A DNA stretch of 8,167 nt, from positions 1 to 8,167 of the forward strand of contig JAZHDF010000005.1 of assembly GCA_036584565.1 (NCBI GenBank), in the 5' to 3' direction. Below the pieces are notes generated by a model, which saw only the letters and a list, made by a program, of their open reading frames with translations, made no database searches and was not told the origin of the DNA. Of this stretch, positions 1 through 5,709 are shown in pieces. This DNA is from UBA9337 sp036584565 (GTDB lineage: Bacteria > Patescibacteriota > Minisyncoccia > Moranbacterales > UBA9337). Each line of letters begins with the position of its first letter. The first letter of the stretch is position 1. A program made the translations under genes and the position numbers.

Positions 1-161
1 TAATCACAGGCTCGACCGGATTTTTCTTTGGTCATTTTTCGCTCCTCCCAGCGCCACCAGTCGGAATTGAAATTATCGCCTTCAATTTGATAAGCGGAAG
101 TCGCCACACCCCACAAAAAACCTTTGGGAAATTTTAAATTGTTTTTTATTTCCGTTTTCAT
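1..161 (-). CDS. Glycoside hydrolase family 1 (beta-glucosidase-like), N-terminal fragment
   Basis: This is the first 53 codons of a minus-strand gene that runs off the left edge. Translation from the ATG at 161 gives MKTEIKNNLKFPKGFLWGVA and continues with TSAYQIEG. That matches the family 1 N-terminal signature (F-x-W-G-x-A-T-[SA]-[AS]-[YF]-Q-x-E-G). Gln25 is the conserved glutamine that contacts the sugar in the -1 subsite. Aromatic residues follow (SDWWRWEE, 33-40), then SGRACD at 48-53, also typical of the family. Family members are retaining enzymes that release terminal beta-linked glucose, galactose or similar sugars. Both catalytic glutamates lie beyond the edge, so activity and substrate cannot be judged. 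No signal peptide is visible, so a cytoplasmic enzyme is likely. No Shine-Dalgarno sequence precedes the ATG. The start fits because the conserved beta-strand begins at residue 11, as usual. The family call is firm; the substrate is unknown. Confidence 0.9.
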   Translation of the reverse strand, partial: MKTEIKNNLKFPKGFLWGVATSAYQIEGDNFNSDWWRWEERKMTKEKSGRACD

Positions 162-176
162 TTTAATTTTAATAAA

Positions 177-205
177 AGTATATATTTAGACATATGCCTA
201 AAAAA
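177..205 (-). promoter_or_regulatory. Weak candidate promoter of the GH1 gene
   Basis: On the minus strand TATACT (182-177) matches 5 of 6 bases of the sigma-70 -10 box and ends 15 nt before the GH1 ATG, which would leave a leader of about 9 nt. The expected -35 position, near 205-200, holds only a T run and is a poor match. The very short leader agrees with the missing Shine-Dalgarno sequence. Low confidence. Confidence 0.3.
185..202. promoter_or_regulatory. Operator-like palindrome upstream of the GH1 gene
   Basis: TTTAGACATATGCCTAAA is an 18-bp inverted repeat with 8 of 9 base pairs symmetric; only 190/197 fails. It lies 24 nt upstream of the GH1 ATG and touches the candidate -10 box, where a dimeric repressor could act. 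No regulator gene is visible nearby, so the role is inferred from shape and position only. Confidence 0.35.
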
Positions 206-220
206 CCATAAAGACAGAAA

Positions 221-244
221 AGACGACTGCGCTTCCCGTCTCTG
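221..244 (-). repeat. Short hairpin motif, copy 1 (between serS and the GH1 gene)
   Basis: AGACG (221-225) pairs with CGTCT (237-241) across an 11-nt loop. On the minus strand the motif reads CAGAGACGGG, then a variable centre, then TCGTCT, followed by TTT. It starts about 117 nt past the serS stop. It could act as a weak terminator for serS, or be a dispersed repeat, since a closely similar element stands upstream of lysS (4513-4531). The 5-bp stem is weak for a terminator. Confidence 0.4.
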
Positions 245-307
245 CAAACAATTCAAGTTTACAACACCAACTAGCTAGAACGCTCTCGAAATATATGGCA
301 ATTCAAA

Positions 308-374
308 AATTCTAATTTTTCATTTTTAATTCCTGCCTGCCGGTAGGCAAGGTTTCATTTTTAATTTTTAATTA
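308..374. repeat. AT-rich 7-nt-period repeat at the serS 3' end, interrupted by a palindrome
   Basis: ATTTTTN units recur with a 7-nt period on both sides of a GC-rich palindrome. On the left are atttttc (315-321) and attttta (322-328), with a degenerate unit before them (308-314). On the right are attttta (357-363) and attttta (364-370). The right half overlaps the serS stop codon and its last codons. The identical 14-mer TTTCATTTTTAATT occurs at 318-331 and 353-366, directly flanking 332-352. The low complexity makes the periodicity less striking here than in the lysS array. Confidence 0.55.
332..352. repeat. GC-rich palindromic element downstream of serS
   Basis: The 16-bp core TGCCTGCCGGTAGGCA (334-349) is self-complementary except for one G-T pair. 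It is set in CCT and AGG flanks. It begins 8 nt past the serS stop and stands out as a GC island in an AT-rich spacer. As RNA it would form a hairpin that could terminate serS or protect its 3' end, but no U tract follows on the minus strand, so intrinsic termination is doubtful. Palindromes resembling this one are, as I remember, widespread between genes in Patescibacteria. Confidence 0.6.
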
Positions 375-1674
375 AGTTTGCGTTTCCCGGCATCCACTTC
401 CTCAGAACCTCCGGAATAATCACACTTCCGTCGGCTTGTTGGAAATTTTCCAAAATAGCAATTATAAATCTCGGTGACGGTATGGCCGTATTATTTAGCA
501 TATAAACATATTTTTTATTCCCGTTTTCATCCTTATATTTCACATTTAAACGTCGCGACTGCCAATCTAAGAAATTTGAAGCGCTGCCGGTCTCCCCGTA
601 TCCGTTTCGAGACGGCATCCAGGCTTCAAGGTCAAACATTCGATATTTACCGGCGCTCATATCTCCGGTGCAAATTTCCAAAACCCTAAAAGGCAAACCG
701 ATTTCTCGATGCATTTCCTTGGAAATTTCCAGCATTTCTTTGTGCAGCTTTTCCGCTTGATCGATATCCGCCTCACAAAGACAAACTTGCTCCACTTTCA
801 TAAATTCATGCACCCGATAAAGCCCTTTGGTATCTTTTCCGTAAGAGCCGATTTCGCTTCTGTAGCAAGGGGAAAAACCGCAAAATTTCAAGGGAAGATT
901 TTTCTTTTCCAAAATTTCACCAGCATGGTAAGCCAGCAAAGAGGGCTCCGCGGTTCCGATTAAAAATTTATTTTCCTTATTGGTTTTTCCGTCAACTTCT
1001 ATTTCTCCGTTGGCAATTTTATAAATTTCATCTTTACTCTCGTTGAAATTTTTTCCCGAAAAATAACCGCTACCGAATAAAACAAACTCCTTAACCAAAG
1101 TCGGCGGAATCATCAAGGTAAATCCTTTTTGTGTTAATTTGTCCATCGCATACATCATCAAAGCCATCTGCAAACTTGCTCCTTCGTTTTTCATATAATA
1201 CCCTCGATAACCGGAAACTTTCACCCCTCTGTCGAAATCGATAATATCCAAATCTTTGGCCAATTGAATATGATCTTTCGGCTCAAAATCAAATTTGAGC
1301 GGATCACCTTCTCTCTCGATTTCAATATTTTCACTATCATCCTTGCCGACCGGAACATCCTTGGCGGTAATTGTCGGAACCTGAACCATCAATTCATCAA
1401 ACTCCGAATTGATTTTATTTAAATCTTCCTCAATTTTTCCGACTTCGGCTTTCAATTTCTTACCTTCCCCTATCTGCTCATCGGTCGGGCGAGAAACCTG
1501 ACCCAACTTCGCCAGCTCATTTTTTCTAGTCCGAATCTCATCTAGTTTCGCTTGAAGCTTGCGTCTTTCTTCATCAATCTCGATAAGTTTTACTAAGTCA
1601 ATCTTGATATTTTTGTTTTTTGCCGCCTCAGCAATCGCCTCCACATTTTCTCGAATAAATTTTATATCCAACAT
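361..1674 (-). CDS. serS: Seryl-tRNA synthetase
   Basis: Class II synthetase that activates serine with ATP and charges tRNA(Ser) and tRNA(Sec) in the cytoplasm. The start MLDIKFIREN is the classic bacterial SerRS N-terminus, which fixes the ATG at 1674. Residues about 27-100 form the charged antiparallel coiled-coil arm that grips the long variable arm of the tRNA. The catalytic domain follows, with motif 1 around MIPPTLV (188-194) and GSGYF (201-205), the serine-binding TAE loop (241-243), motif 2 YRSEIGSYGKDTKGLYRVHE (271-290, with Arg272 and Glu274), and motif 3 ending in PR (Arg402) and LENFQ (408-412). The 437-residue length is normal. Small departures from the E. coli form are GETGSASN (360-367) instead of REISSCSN, and NTAIPSPR in motif 3; key charged residues remain. 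The gene has no Shine-Dalgarno sequence and probably its own promoter at 1720-1749. Its last codons lie in a 7-nt-period repeat. Confidence 0.97.
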   Translation of the reverse strand: MLDIKFIRENVEAIAEAAKNKNIKIDLVKLIEIDEERRKLQAKLDEIRTRKNELAKLGQVSRPTDEQIGEGKKLKAEVGKIEEDLNKINSEFDELMVQVPTITAKDVPVGKDDSENIEIEREGDPLKFDFEPKDHIQLAKDLDIIDFDRGVKVSGYRGYYMKNEGASLQMALMMYAMDKLTQKGFTLMIPPTLVKEFVLFGSGYFSGKNFNESKDEIYKIANGEIEVDGKTNKENKFLIGTAEPSLLAYHAGEILEKKNLPLKFCGFSPCYRSEIGSYGKDTKGLYRVHEFMKVEQVCLCEADIDQAEKLHKEMLEISKEMHREIGLPFRVLEICTGDMSAGKYRMFDLEAWMPSRNGYGETGSASNFLDWQSRRLNVKYKDENGNKKYVYMLNNTAIPSPRFIIAILENFQQADGSVIIPEVLRKWMPGNANLIKN

Positions 1675-1719
1675 AACATTATATTTTAAATTTTAAAATT
1701 ATTTTTTAAGAATATTTTA

Positions 1720-1749
1720 ATTATGAAATAAATTTTGGTCATTTGTAAA
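1720..1749 (-). promoter_or_regulatory. Candidate sigma-70 promoter of serS
   Basis: On the minus strand TTTACA (1749-1744, 5 of 6 matches to the -35 box) and CATAAT (1725-1720, 5 of 6 to the -10 box) are 18 nt apart. Transcription would start near 1713, giving a leader of about 40 nt before the serS ATG. It lies in the obg-serS spacer, so serS can be expressed separately from obg. AT-rich DNA produces such matches by chance, so this remains a prediction. Confidence 0.5.
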
Positions 1750-1805
1750 AAGCCGTTCGCCATCAAATAATTACCAAAATAAAACAAACAAATATCAACA
1801 AATTA

Positions 1806-1833
1806 TGACTAGTGACTGATTGCCGATGACTTG
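1806..1833. repeat. 7-nt-period repeat over the obg stop codon
   Basis: Four consecutive heptamers read tgactag, tgactga, ttgccga, tgacttg. TGACT recurs at 1806, 1813 and 1827, spaced exactly 7 and 14 nt, and the third unit is degenerate. The array covers the obg stop codon (1809-1811) and its last codons, so the C-terminal residues SSAISH are encoded by repeat sequence. Confidence 0.5.
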
Positions 1834-2789
1834 CGTTGCTTTATCTCATTCAATATCTTCTTCAATTCCTTAATGCTTTCATCATCCAACAAAGACAAAG
1901 TTAATATTTTTGGATTCTTCTTTTTTAACTTATTCACAATCTTATCAACATCCTTGGGATCTCTTTCATCAGTCTTACTTACAATTATCCATTCTTCTTT
2001 TTTCAAAAGTTCTTTGTTAAACTTACCCAATTCTTCCCGGATAATTTTATAATCCCCGATCGGATCATCGCTGTCGGAAGCGATAAAATGAAATAAAATT
2101 TTGGTCCGCTCGATATGTTTCAAAAACTTATGTCCCAAACCTTTGCCTTCCGAAGCTCCCTCGATAATTCCCGGGATATCGGCCAAAATCAATTCATAGT
2201 AAACTCCCAAGTGCGGTTCCAGAGTGGTAAATTTGTAATTTGCCACTTTACTCGAAGCTCTGGTTAATTCATTTAATAAACTGGATTTGCCCACATTGGG
2301 ATAACCGACAAAACCGATATCGGCGATCATTTTTAATTCCAAGCGCAACTCCGCTTCTTCTCCGGGAAGTCCCGGATTAGCTCTTTGGGGGCTGGTGTCC
2401 ACGCTGGAACGAAAATAAAAATTTCCAAATCCTCCGTTTCCGCCTCGGAGAATTAAAACCTCTTCTCCGACCCTGTTTATTTCATAATCTTTTTTGTGCG
2501 TCAAATCGCGCACCACTGTCCCCACCGGCACGATAATTACCCCGTCTTTCCCGTTAGCGCCAGTTTTCATGTTCTGTCCTCCCCCCTCGCCGTCTCCGGC
2601 CACTACCGATTTTTTGGTTTTAAAAGGACGCAAAGCCCCGAGGTCGTTAACTCCTCGAACAATTACATTTCCACCCTTGCCTCCGTCTCCGCCGGTCGGA
2701 CCCTGATTCATCAAAGTCTTGGCAAAAGTTGCCAGTCCGTCCCCGCCTTTGCCGGCCTTGGCTTTAATTGTCACATCATCTATTAACAT
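1809..2789 (-). CDS. obg: Obg/CgtA family GTPase, form without C-terminal domain
   Basis: Conserved GTPase that binds the large ribosomal subunit and takes part in late 50S assembly and stress control. The start MLIDDVTIKAKAGKGGDG is the family N-terminus, so the ATG at 2789 is well supported although no Shine-Dalgarno sequence precedes it. Residues 1-155 are the glycine-rich Obg fold (GGDGGKGG 33-40, GDGEGGG 65-71, RGGNGGFGN 115-123). The G domain follows: P-loop GYPNVGKS (162-169), switch I threonines in KFTTLEP (186-192), G3 DIPG (204-207) with the long switch II IIEGASEGKGLGHKFLKHIE, and G4 SKTD (271-274). Two features are unusual. G4 has serine in place of the usual asparagine of NKxD. 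The protein stops at 326 residues, right after the G domain, with no OCT domain. The N-terminal segment TFAKTLMNQGPTGG also lacks the usual FRREKF motif. The C-terminal SSAISH is encoded inside a heptamer repeat. Confidence 0.95.
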   Translation of the reverse strand: MLIDDVTIKAKAGKGGDGLATFAKTLMNQGPTGGDGGKGGNVIVRGVNDLGALRPFKTKKSVVAGDGEGGGQNMKTGANGKDGVIIVPVGTVVRDLTHKKDYEINRVGEEVLILRGGNGGFGNFYFRSSVDTSPQRANPGLPGEEAELRLELKMIADIGFVGYPNVGKSSLLNELTRASSKVANYKFTTLEPHLGVYYELILADIPGIIEGASEGKGLGHKFLKHIERTKILFHFIASDSDDPIGDYKIIREELGKFNKELLKKEEWIIVSKTDERDPKDVDKIVNKLKKKNPKILTLSLLDDESIKELKKILNEIKQRKSSAISH

Positions 2790-2796
2790 TATTATT

Positions 2797-2824
2797 AATT
2801 TTGAATTTTAAATTTTGAATTTCG
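2797..2824. repeat. 7-nt-period repeat just upstream of obg
   Basis: Four consecutive heptamers read aattttg, aatttta, aattttg, aatttcg. The array begins 7 nt upstream of the obg ATG, so it would lie in the mRNA leader at the place where a ribosome binding site is expected. No Shine-Dalgarno sequence is present; the leader is A/U-rich and probably unstructured. Low complexity leaves some chance that the period is accidental. Confidence 0.5.
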
Positions 2825-2880
2825 ATTCAAGTCTTAGTTCTCAAATTTTTAATTTTTAAACACCTTATTAAGCAATCAAC

Positions 2881-2929
2881 GCTCAATATTCATTTAATAT
2901 TTTAATATTTAATTGAATATTAAATGAGC
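2881..2929. other. AT-rich hairpin with two alternative foldings, lysS-obg spacer
   Basis: Two mutually exclusive stems can form. In the first, catttaatatt (2891-2901) pairs perfectly with aatattaaatg (2916-2926), extendable by one A-T pair, with a 14-nt loop. In the second, GCTC (2881-2884) and aatattca (2885-2892) pair with tgaatatt (2914-2921) and GAGC (2926-2929), leaving a 4-nt bulge. No U tract follows on the minus strand, so it is not a standard terminator. It could be the 3' end structure of the lysS mRNA or part of the obg control region. Confidence 0.45.
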
Positions 2930-3002
2930 ATTGTTTATCGGATATTAACTTTTGGCTCTAGCATCTCTACATTTTTTCATTTTCTTCATTCAAAATTGAT
3001 TC

Positions 3003-3030
3003 GAAATTAGAAATTCGAAATTTGAAATTA
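3003..3030. repeat. 7-nt-period repeat at the lysS stop codon
   Basis: GAAATT occurs at 3003, 3010, 3017 and 3024, exactly 7 nt apart, with only the seventh base varying (a, c, t, a). The last unit contains the lysS stop codon (3028-3030), so on the coding strand the array starts at the stop and runs into the 3' UTR as AATTTCN units. This is the cleanest of the heptamer arrays in the window. Confidence 0.65.
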
Positions 3031-4485
3031 CTTCTCCTCTATTGTTCTCACCGGCGGAAAAATTACCGTTTCCCGAATTGAACGACCCATCATTACCGCA
3101 AACAACCTCTCGCTCATCCCGAAGCCGAACGCCGGGGGCATCCCGTATTCCAAAGCCTCGATAAAATCCTCATCCAACATCTGCGCTTCTTCGTCTCCCG
3201 CTTCTCGCAATTTCATTTGCTCTTCGAATCGCTGACGCTGATCAAGCGGATCGTTAAGCTCGGCAAAACCGTTGCCCAATTCGCTCTTGCAGGCGACCGG
3301 CTGTAAACGCAGAACTCGCTTAGGATTTTGCGGATCTCTTTTGGCCAGCGGAGAAACCTCGATCGGATGACCAACTAAAAAGCAGGGTTGAATCAATCTT
3401 TGACGGATGGTTTTTTTGTAAATCGTGTCTATTAATCGACCTTTGCCGTCCGCCTTATCATATTTAATTCCCAAATCATCGGCTTTTTTTCTCAATTCTT
3501 CCACTGTCACCTCCGCGCTCAAATCAAGACCGGTCTCTTTTTTAAACTCGATAAAATAGTCCACTCTCGGCCACTCTCGGCCCCAATCAATTTCCACTCC
3601 TTCCCAAAAAGAAATCATTTTTTCACCTAAAATCGCTTGAGCCAAATTTTTATAAAGATCCTCGACTTTTTTCATGCCCGTTTCCAAGTCGGCGTAAGCC
3701 CAATAAAATTCCATATGATCAAATTCTTGCAGATGCTCTCGAGAAATCCCTTCATTGCGAAACACCCGCCCGATTTCAAAAACTTTTTCATACCCGCCTA
3801 CCAAGAGTCTTTTGAGATGCAGTTCCAGAGAAATTCGCAAATAAAAATCTCGATTCAAAGCGTTGTAATGAGTAATAAAAGGCTCCGCCTCCGCTCCGCC
3901 GGGAATACTTTCCAGAACGGGAGTTTGGACTTCCAAAAAGCCTTCCTCGGTCAAAAAATTTCTAACCGTCTGCCAGAAAATAGATTTTTTTCTAAATATT
4001 TCCCGTGTCTCGGGGTTCATCATCAAATCCAGATATCTCTTCCTCAACACTTTTTCCGTATCTTTAACCCCGTAATATTCGGCCGGGATGGGACGAATAT
4101 TTTTGGTCAAGATTTTCCAAGCTTTAACTTGTAAGGTTTTTTCTTCGGTTTTGGTTTTAAAAAGTTCTCCGGAAACCTGAATAAAATCTCCCATCTCAAT
4201 ATTTTTGGAAAACAATTTATAACTCTCCACCCCGATATTGTTTTTATTAAAAAATAGTTGCATTTTACCGCCCTCATCCTCGATATGTACAAAAGCCGAT
4301 CCGCCCATCGGACGCAAAGATTTTATCCGACCGACCAAAAAAACCTCTTTTTTAATTTCTTCAAATTTATCCAAAACCTCTTTTATAATATGAGTTCTTT
4401 GAGATTTTTCCGGATAAGGATCATTTTGGGAACTTCTCAAATTTTCCAATTTTTCCAATTTGGCTTTTAATATATCCTCGCGCAT
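3028..4485 (-). CDS. lysS: Lysyl-tRNA synthetase, class II
   Basis: Charges tRNA(Lys) with lysine in the cytoplasm. The N-terminus has the usual KLEKLENLR...DPYP segment, which supports the ATG at 4485. Residues about 48-128 form the anticodon-binding OB fold (VFLVGRIKSLRPMGGSAFVH, 48-67). The catalytic core shows RKRYLDLM (148-155), motif 1 EVQTPVLESIPGGAEAEPF (185-203), motif 2 IGRVFRNEGISREHLQEFDH (238-257, with Arg243 and Glu245), the SELGNGFAELNDPLDQRQRF block (401-420) and motif 3 GMPPAFGFGMSERLF (448-462, with Arg460). In most bacterial LysRS the motif 3 core reads GLGIGIDR; here it is GFGMSER, with the arginine kept. At 485 residues it is slightly shorter than E. coli LysRS (505). A promoter with good spacing lies at 4577-4605, and the leader of about 85 nt holds a small hairpin and a T7 run. 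The stop codon lies inside a heptamer repeat. Confidence 0.97.
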   Translation of the reverse strand: MREDILKAKLEKLENLRSSQNDPYPEKSQRTHIIKEVLDKFEEIKKEVFLVGRIKSLRPMGGSAFVHIEDEGGKMQLFFNKNNIGVESYKLFSKNIEMGDFIQVSGELFKTKTEEKTLQVKAWKILTKNIRPIPAEYYGVKDTEKVLRKRYLDLMMNPETREIFRKKSIFWQTVRNFLTEEGFLEVQTPVLESIPGGAEAEPFITHYNALNRDFYLRISLELHLKRLLVGGYEKVFEIGRVFRNEGISREHLQEFDHMEFYWAYADLETGMKKVEDLYKNLAQAILGEKMISFWEGVEIDWGREWPRVDYFIEFKKETGLDLSAEVTVEELRKKADDLGIKYDKADGKGRLIDTIYKKTIRQRLIQPCFLVGHPIEVSPLAKRDPQNPKRVLRLQPVACKSELGNGFAELNDPLDQRQRFEEQMKLREAGDEEAQMLDEDFIEALEYGMPPAFGFGMSERLFAVMMGRSIRETVIFPPVRTIEEK

Positions 4486-4512
4486 AAAAATTAGTTAAAA
4501 AAATATTAGACC

Positions 4513-4531
4513 AGACGACGCCCCGTCTCTG
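4513..4531 (-). repeat. Short hairpin motif, copy 2 (lysS leader)
   Basis: AGACG (4513-4517) pairs with CGTCT (4524-4528) across a 6-nt loop. On the minus strand it reads CAGAGACGGGGCGTCGTCT, sharing CAGAGACGGG and TCGTCT in the same order and orientation with the element at 221-244. It lies about 28 nt upstream of the lysS ATG, inside the predicted leader, and a run of seven T follows 9 nt later. A role in lysS regulation is possible but the stem is short. Confidence 0.4.
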
Positions 4532-4576
4532 TATTTTTTATTTATATATAGAAAACAAAAAGCTTATCTCTTTTAC

Positions 4577-4605
4577 AGTATAAGCATATTTTTACAATTT
4601 AGCAA
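4577..4605 (-). promoter_or_regulatory. Candidate sigma-70 promoter of lysS
   Basis: On the minus strand TTGCTA (4605-4600) and TATACT (4582-4577) are exactly 17 nt apart and match the -35 and -10 boxes at 4 and 5 of 6 positions. Transcription would begin near 4570, giving a leader of about 85 nt. The site lies just downstream of the guanylyltransferase terminator, as expected for an independent lysS unit. Confidence 0.55.
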
Positions 4606-4635
4606 TCTTGAATTATTGGATATAAATATAAAGAA

Positions 4636-4666
4636 GAGCCATTTTGCGCTTTACGCAAAATGGCTC
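4636..4666 (-). terminator. Intrinsic terminator of the mannose-1-phosphate guanylyltransferase gene
   Basis: GAGCCATTTTGCG (4636-4648) and CGCAAAATGGCTC (4654-4666) form a perfect 13-bp stem with a 5-nt loop. On the minus strand the hairpin is followed by TTCTTTATATTTATA, a U-rich tail. It begins 23 nt after the stop codon at 4690, the normal place for a Rho-independent terminator, and separates this gene from lysS. A perfect palindrome may also act in the other direction, but the plus side lacks a T run. Confidence 0.85.
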
Positions 4667-4689
4667 CGACAAACTAACTCCGTCTCAAG

Positions 4690-5703
4690 CTATATCCTTT
4701 CCATAGCCTGAGCTATTTTTTTGACCTTCTCGCCCTCCCCTTTTTTGATAATCAAAATATCATTACCGGAAAGAACGATGGTTAAATCGCTTACTCCCAC
4801 AATTGAAACCCGCTTTTCGCATAACCCGTAAACATGAATATTTTTTGAGTCAATGGAAATAAAGGGGTTTTCTCCCGCAGAAATGGTTGTTAGACTATCG
4901 AATGATCCGATATCGTTCCAACCAAAATTACCGGGGATAACTCTTACTTTCCGGGACTTTTCGGAAACGGCATAATCAAAAGAAACCGGCCTTATTCCTT
5001 CAAGCTTAGACTTGAAATCCTCCTCCTCCGCAAAAAGCAAAGCATGCATTTCGGGCGCATATCTCTCAAGCTCGGAAATAAGTGTTTTAGGGCTAAAAAT
5101 ATAAATTCCGGAATTCCAAAGATATTTTCCAGACCCAAGGTAACTTTCCGCTTCCTCCCTGGTAGGTTTTTCTTTAAAAGAACTTGCCTTGAAATAGCTT
5201 CCCGACCTTCTTCCTTTTTCAATGTAGCCGTATCCTGTTTCCGGCCCGGTAGGAACAATTCCGATTGTGCCGATATTATCTCCGTTTTCAGCTACCGCCA
5301 CATTGATGATTTTCCGAAATTCCTCCAGATCTTCTATGTAATGATCCGCCGGCAAAACAACGATTTGTTGATCCTCCTTGATACGAGCATTTCTAAGCAT
5401 ATAGCGCAAGGCCATAACAATAGCCGGAGCGGTGTCCAACTTCTTAGCCTCAGAGATAATCCGACGCCTGGCAATCCGCTTATCAACTTCTTTTATTTGT
5501 TCAAAAACCTTCTGAGCTACTACCCCTCCGGAAGTTATAAAAAATATTCCCTTAGACGGAACTATTTTTTTTATCCGGAGATATGTTTCTTGTAACAAAG
5601 ATTTTTCACTGTAGAGCCTTAGAAACTGCTTGGTCTCTCCGTCTTTCCGACTGAGGGGCCACAATCTCGTACCTGATCCGCCGGCCAAAATAATTGCGTA
5701 CAT
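4690..5703 (-). CDS. manC: Mannose-1-phosphate guanylyltransferase (single-domain)
   Basis: Joins mannose 1-phosphate and GTP to give GDP-mannose and pyrophosphate, supplying activated mannose for polysaccharides or glycosylated surface molecules. The nucleotidyltransferase signature is AGGSGTRLWPLSR (7-19) with the nearby ETKQF (23-27, Lys25). Further family marks are DTAPAI (90-95), LPADHYI (117-123), FKEKP (176-180), WNSGIYIF (196-203), SFDYAVSEKS (241-250) and GWNDIGSFDSL (261-271). At 337 residues it has the GMP domain and a short beta-rich tail but no C-terminal phosphomannose isomerase domain, unlike the two-domain enzymes of many proteobacteria. The start is supported by AGGGAG six bases upstream. 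It is a one-gene unit bounded by the ribosomal operon terminator and its own. None of its 21 arginine codons is CGA, while serS uses CGA for 6 of 19. Another sugar-1-phosphate nucleotidyltransferase is possible but the WNSGI and GWNDIGS motifs favour GMP. Confidence 0.93.
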   Translation of the reverse strand: MYAIILAGGSGTRLWPLSRKDGETKQFLRLYSEKSLLQETYLRIKKIVPSKGIFFITSGGVVAQKVFEQIKEVDKRIARRRIISEAKKLDTAPAIVMALRYMLRNARIKEDQQIVVLPADHYIEDLEEFRKIINVAVAENGDNIGTIGIVPTGPETGYGYIEKGRRSGSYFKASSFKEKPTREEAESYLGSGKYLWNSGIYIFSPKTLISELERYAPEMHALLFAEEEDFKSKLEGIRPVSFDYAVSEKSRKVRVIPGNFGWNDIGSFDSLTTISAGENPFISIDSKNIHVYGLCEKRVSIVGVSDLTIVLSGNDILIIKKGEGEKVKKIAQAMERI

Positions 5704-5709
5704 AGTTCT

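Noticed and set aside
271..278. CTAGCTAG palindrome in the GH1-serS spacer
   Set aside because: An 8-bp palindrome is too short to support a function here, and nothing nearby repeats it.
305..320. A/T hairpin (aaaaatt, ct, aattttt) as a serS terminator
   Set aside because: A seven-pair stem of A-U only with a 2-nt loop cannot fold well, and it is explained by the heptamer tract.
3003..3030. CRISPR-like array
   Set aside because: The units are 7 nt with no spacers between them and no cas genes are present; the other repeats here are also unlike CRISPR.
3637..4134. 165-residue open frame on the plus strand opposite lysS
   Set aside because: It is antisense to conserved LysRS motifs and has no recognisable family.
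4107..4292. Minus-strand 61-residue frame inside lysS
   Set aside because: It overlaps the intact OB-fold region of LysRS in another frame and has no separate support.
4992..5258. Minus-strand 88-residue frame inside manC
   Set aside because: It is a shifted frame of manC; the manC frame is intact across it with all motifs, so there is no frameshift.
5044..5595. 183-residue open frame on the plus strand opposite manC
   Set aside because: It lies wholly antisense to a gene with complete family motifs and its translation shows no recognisable domain.
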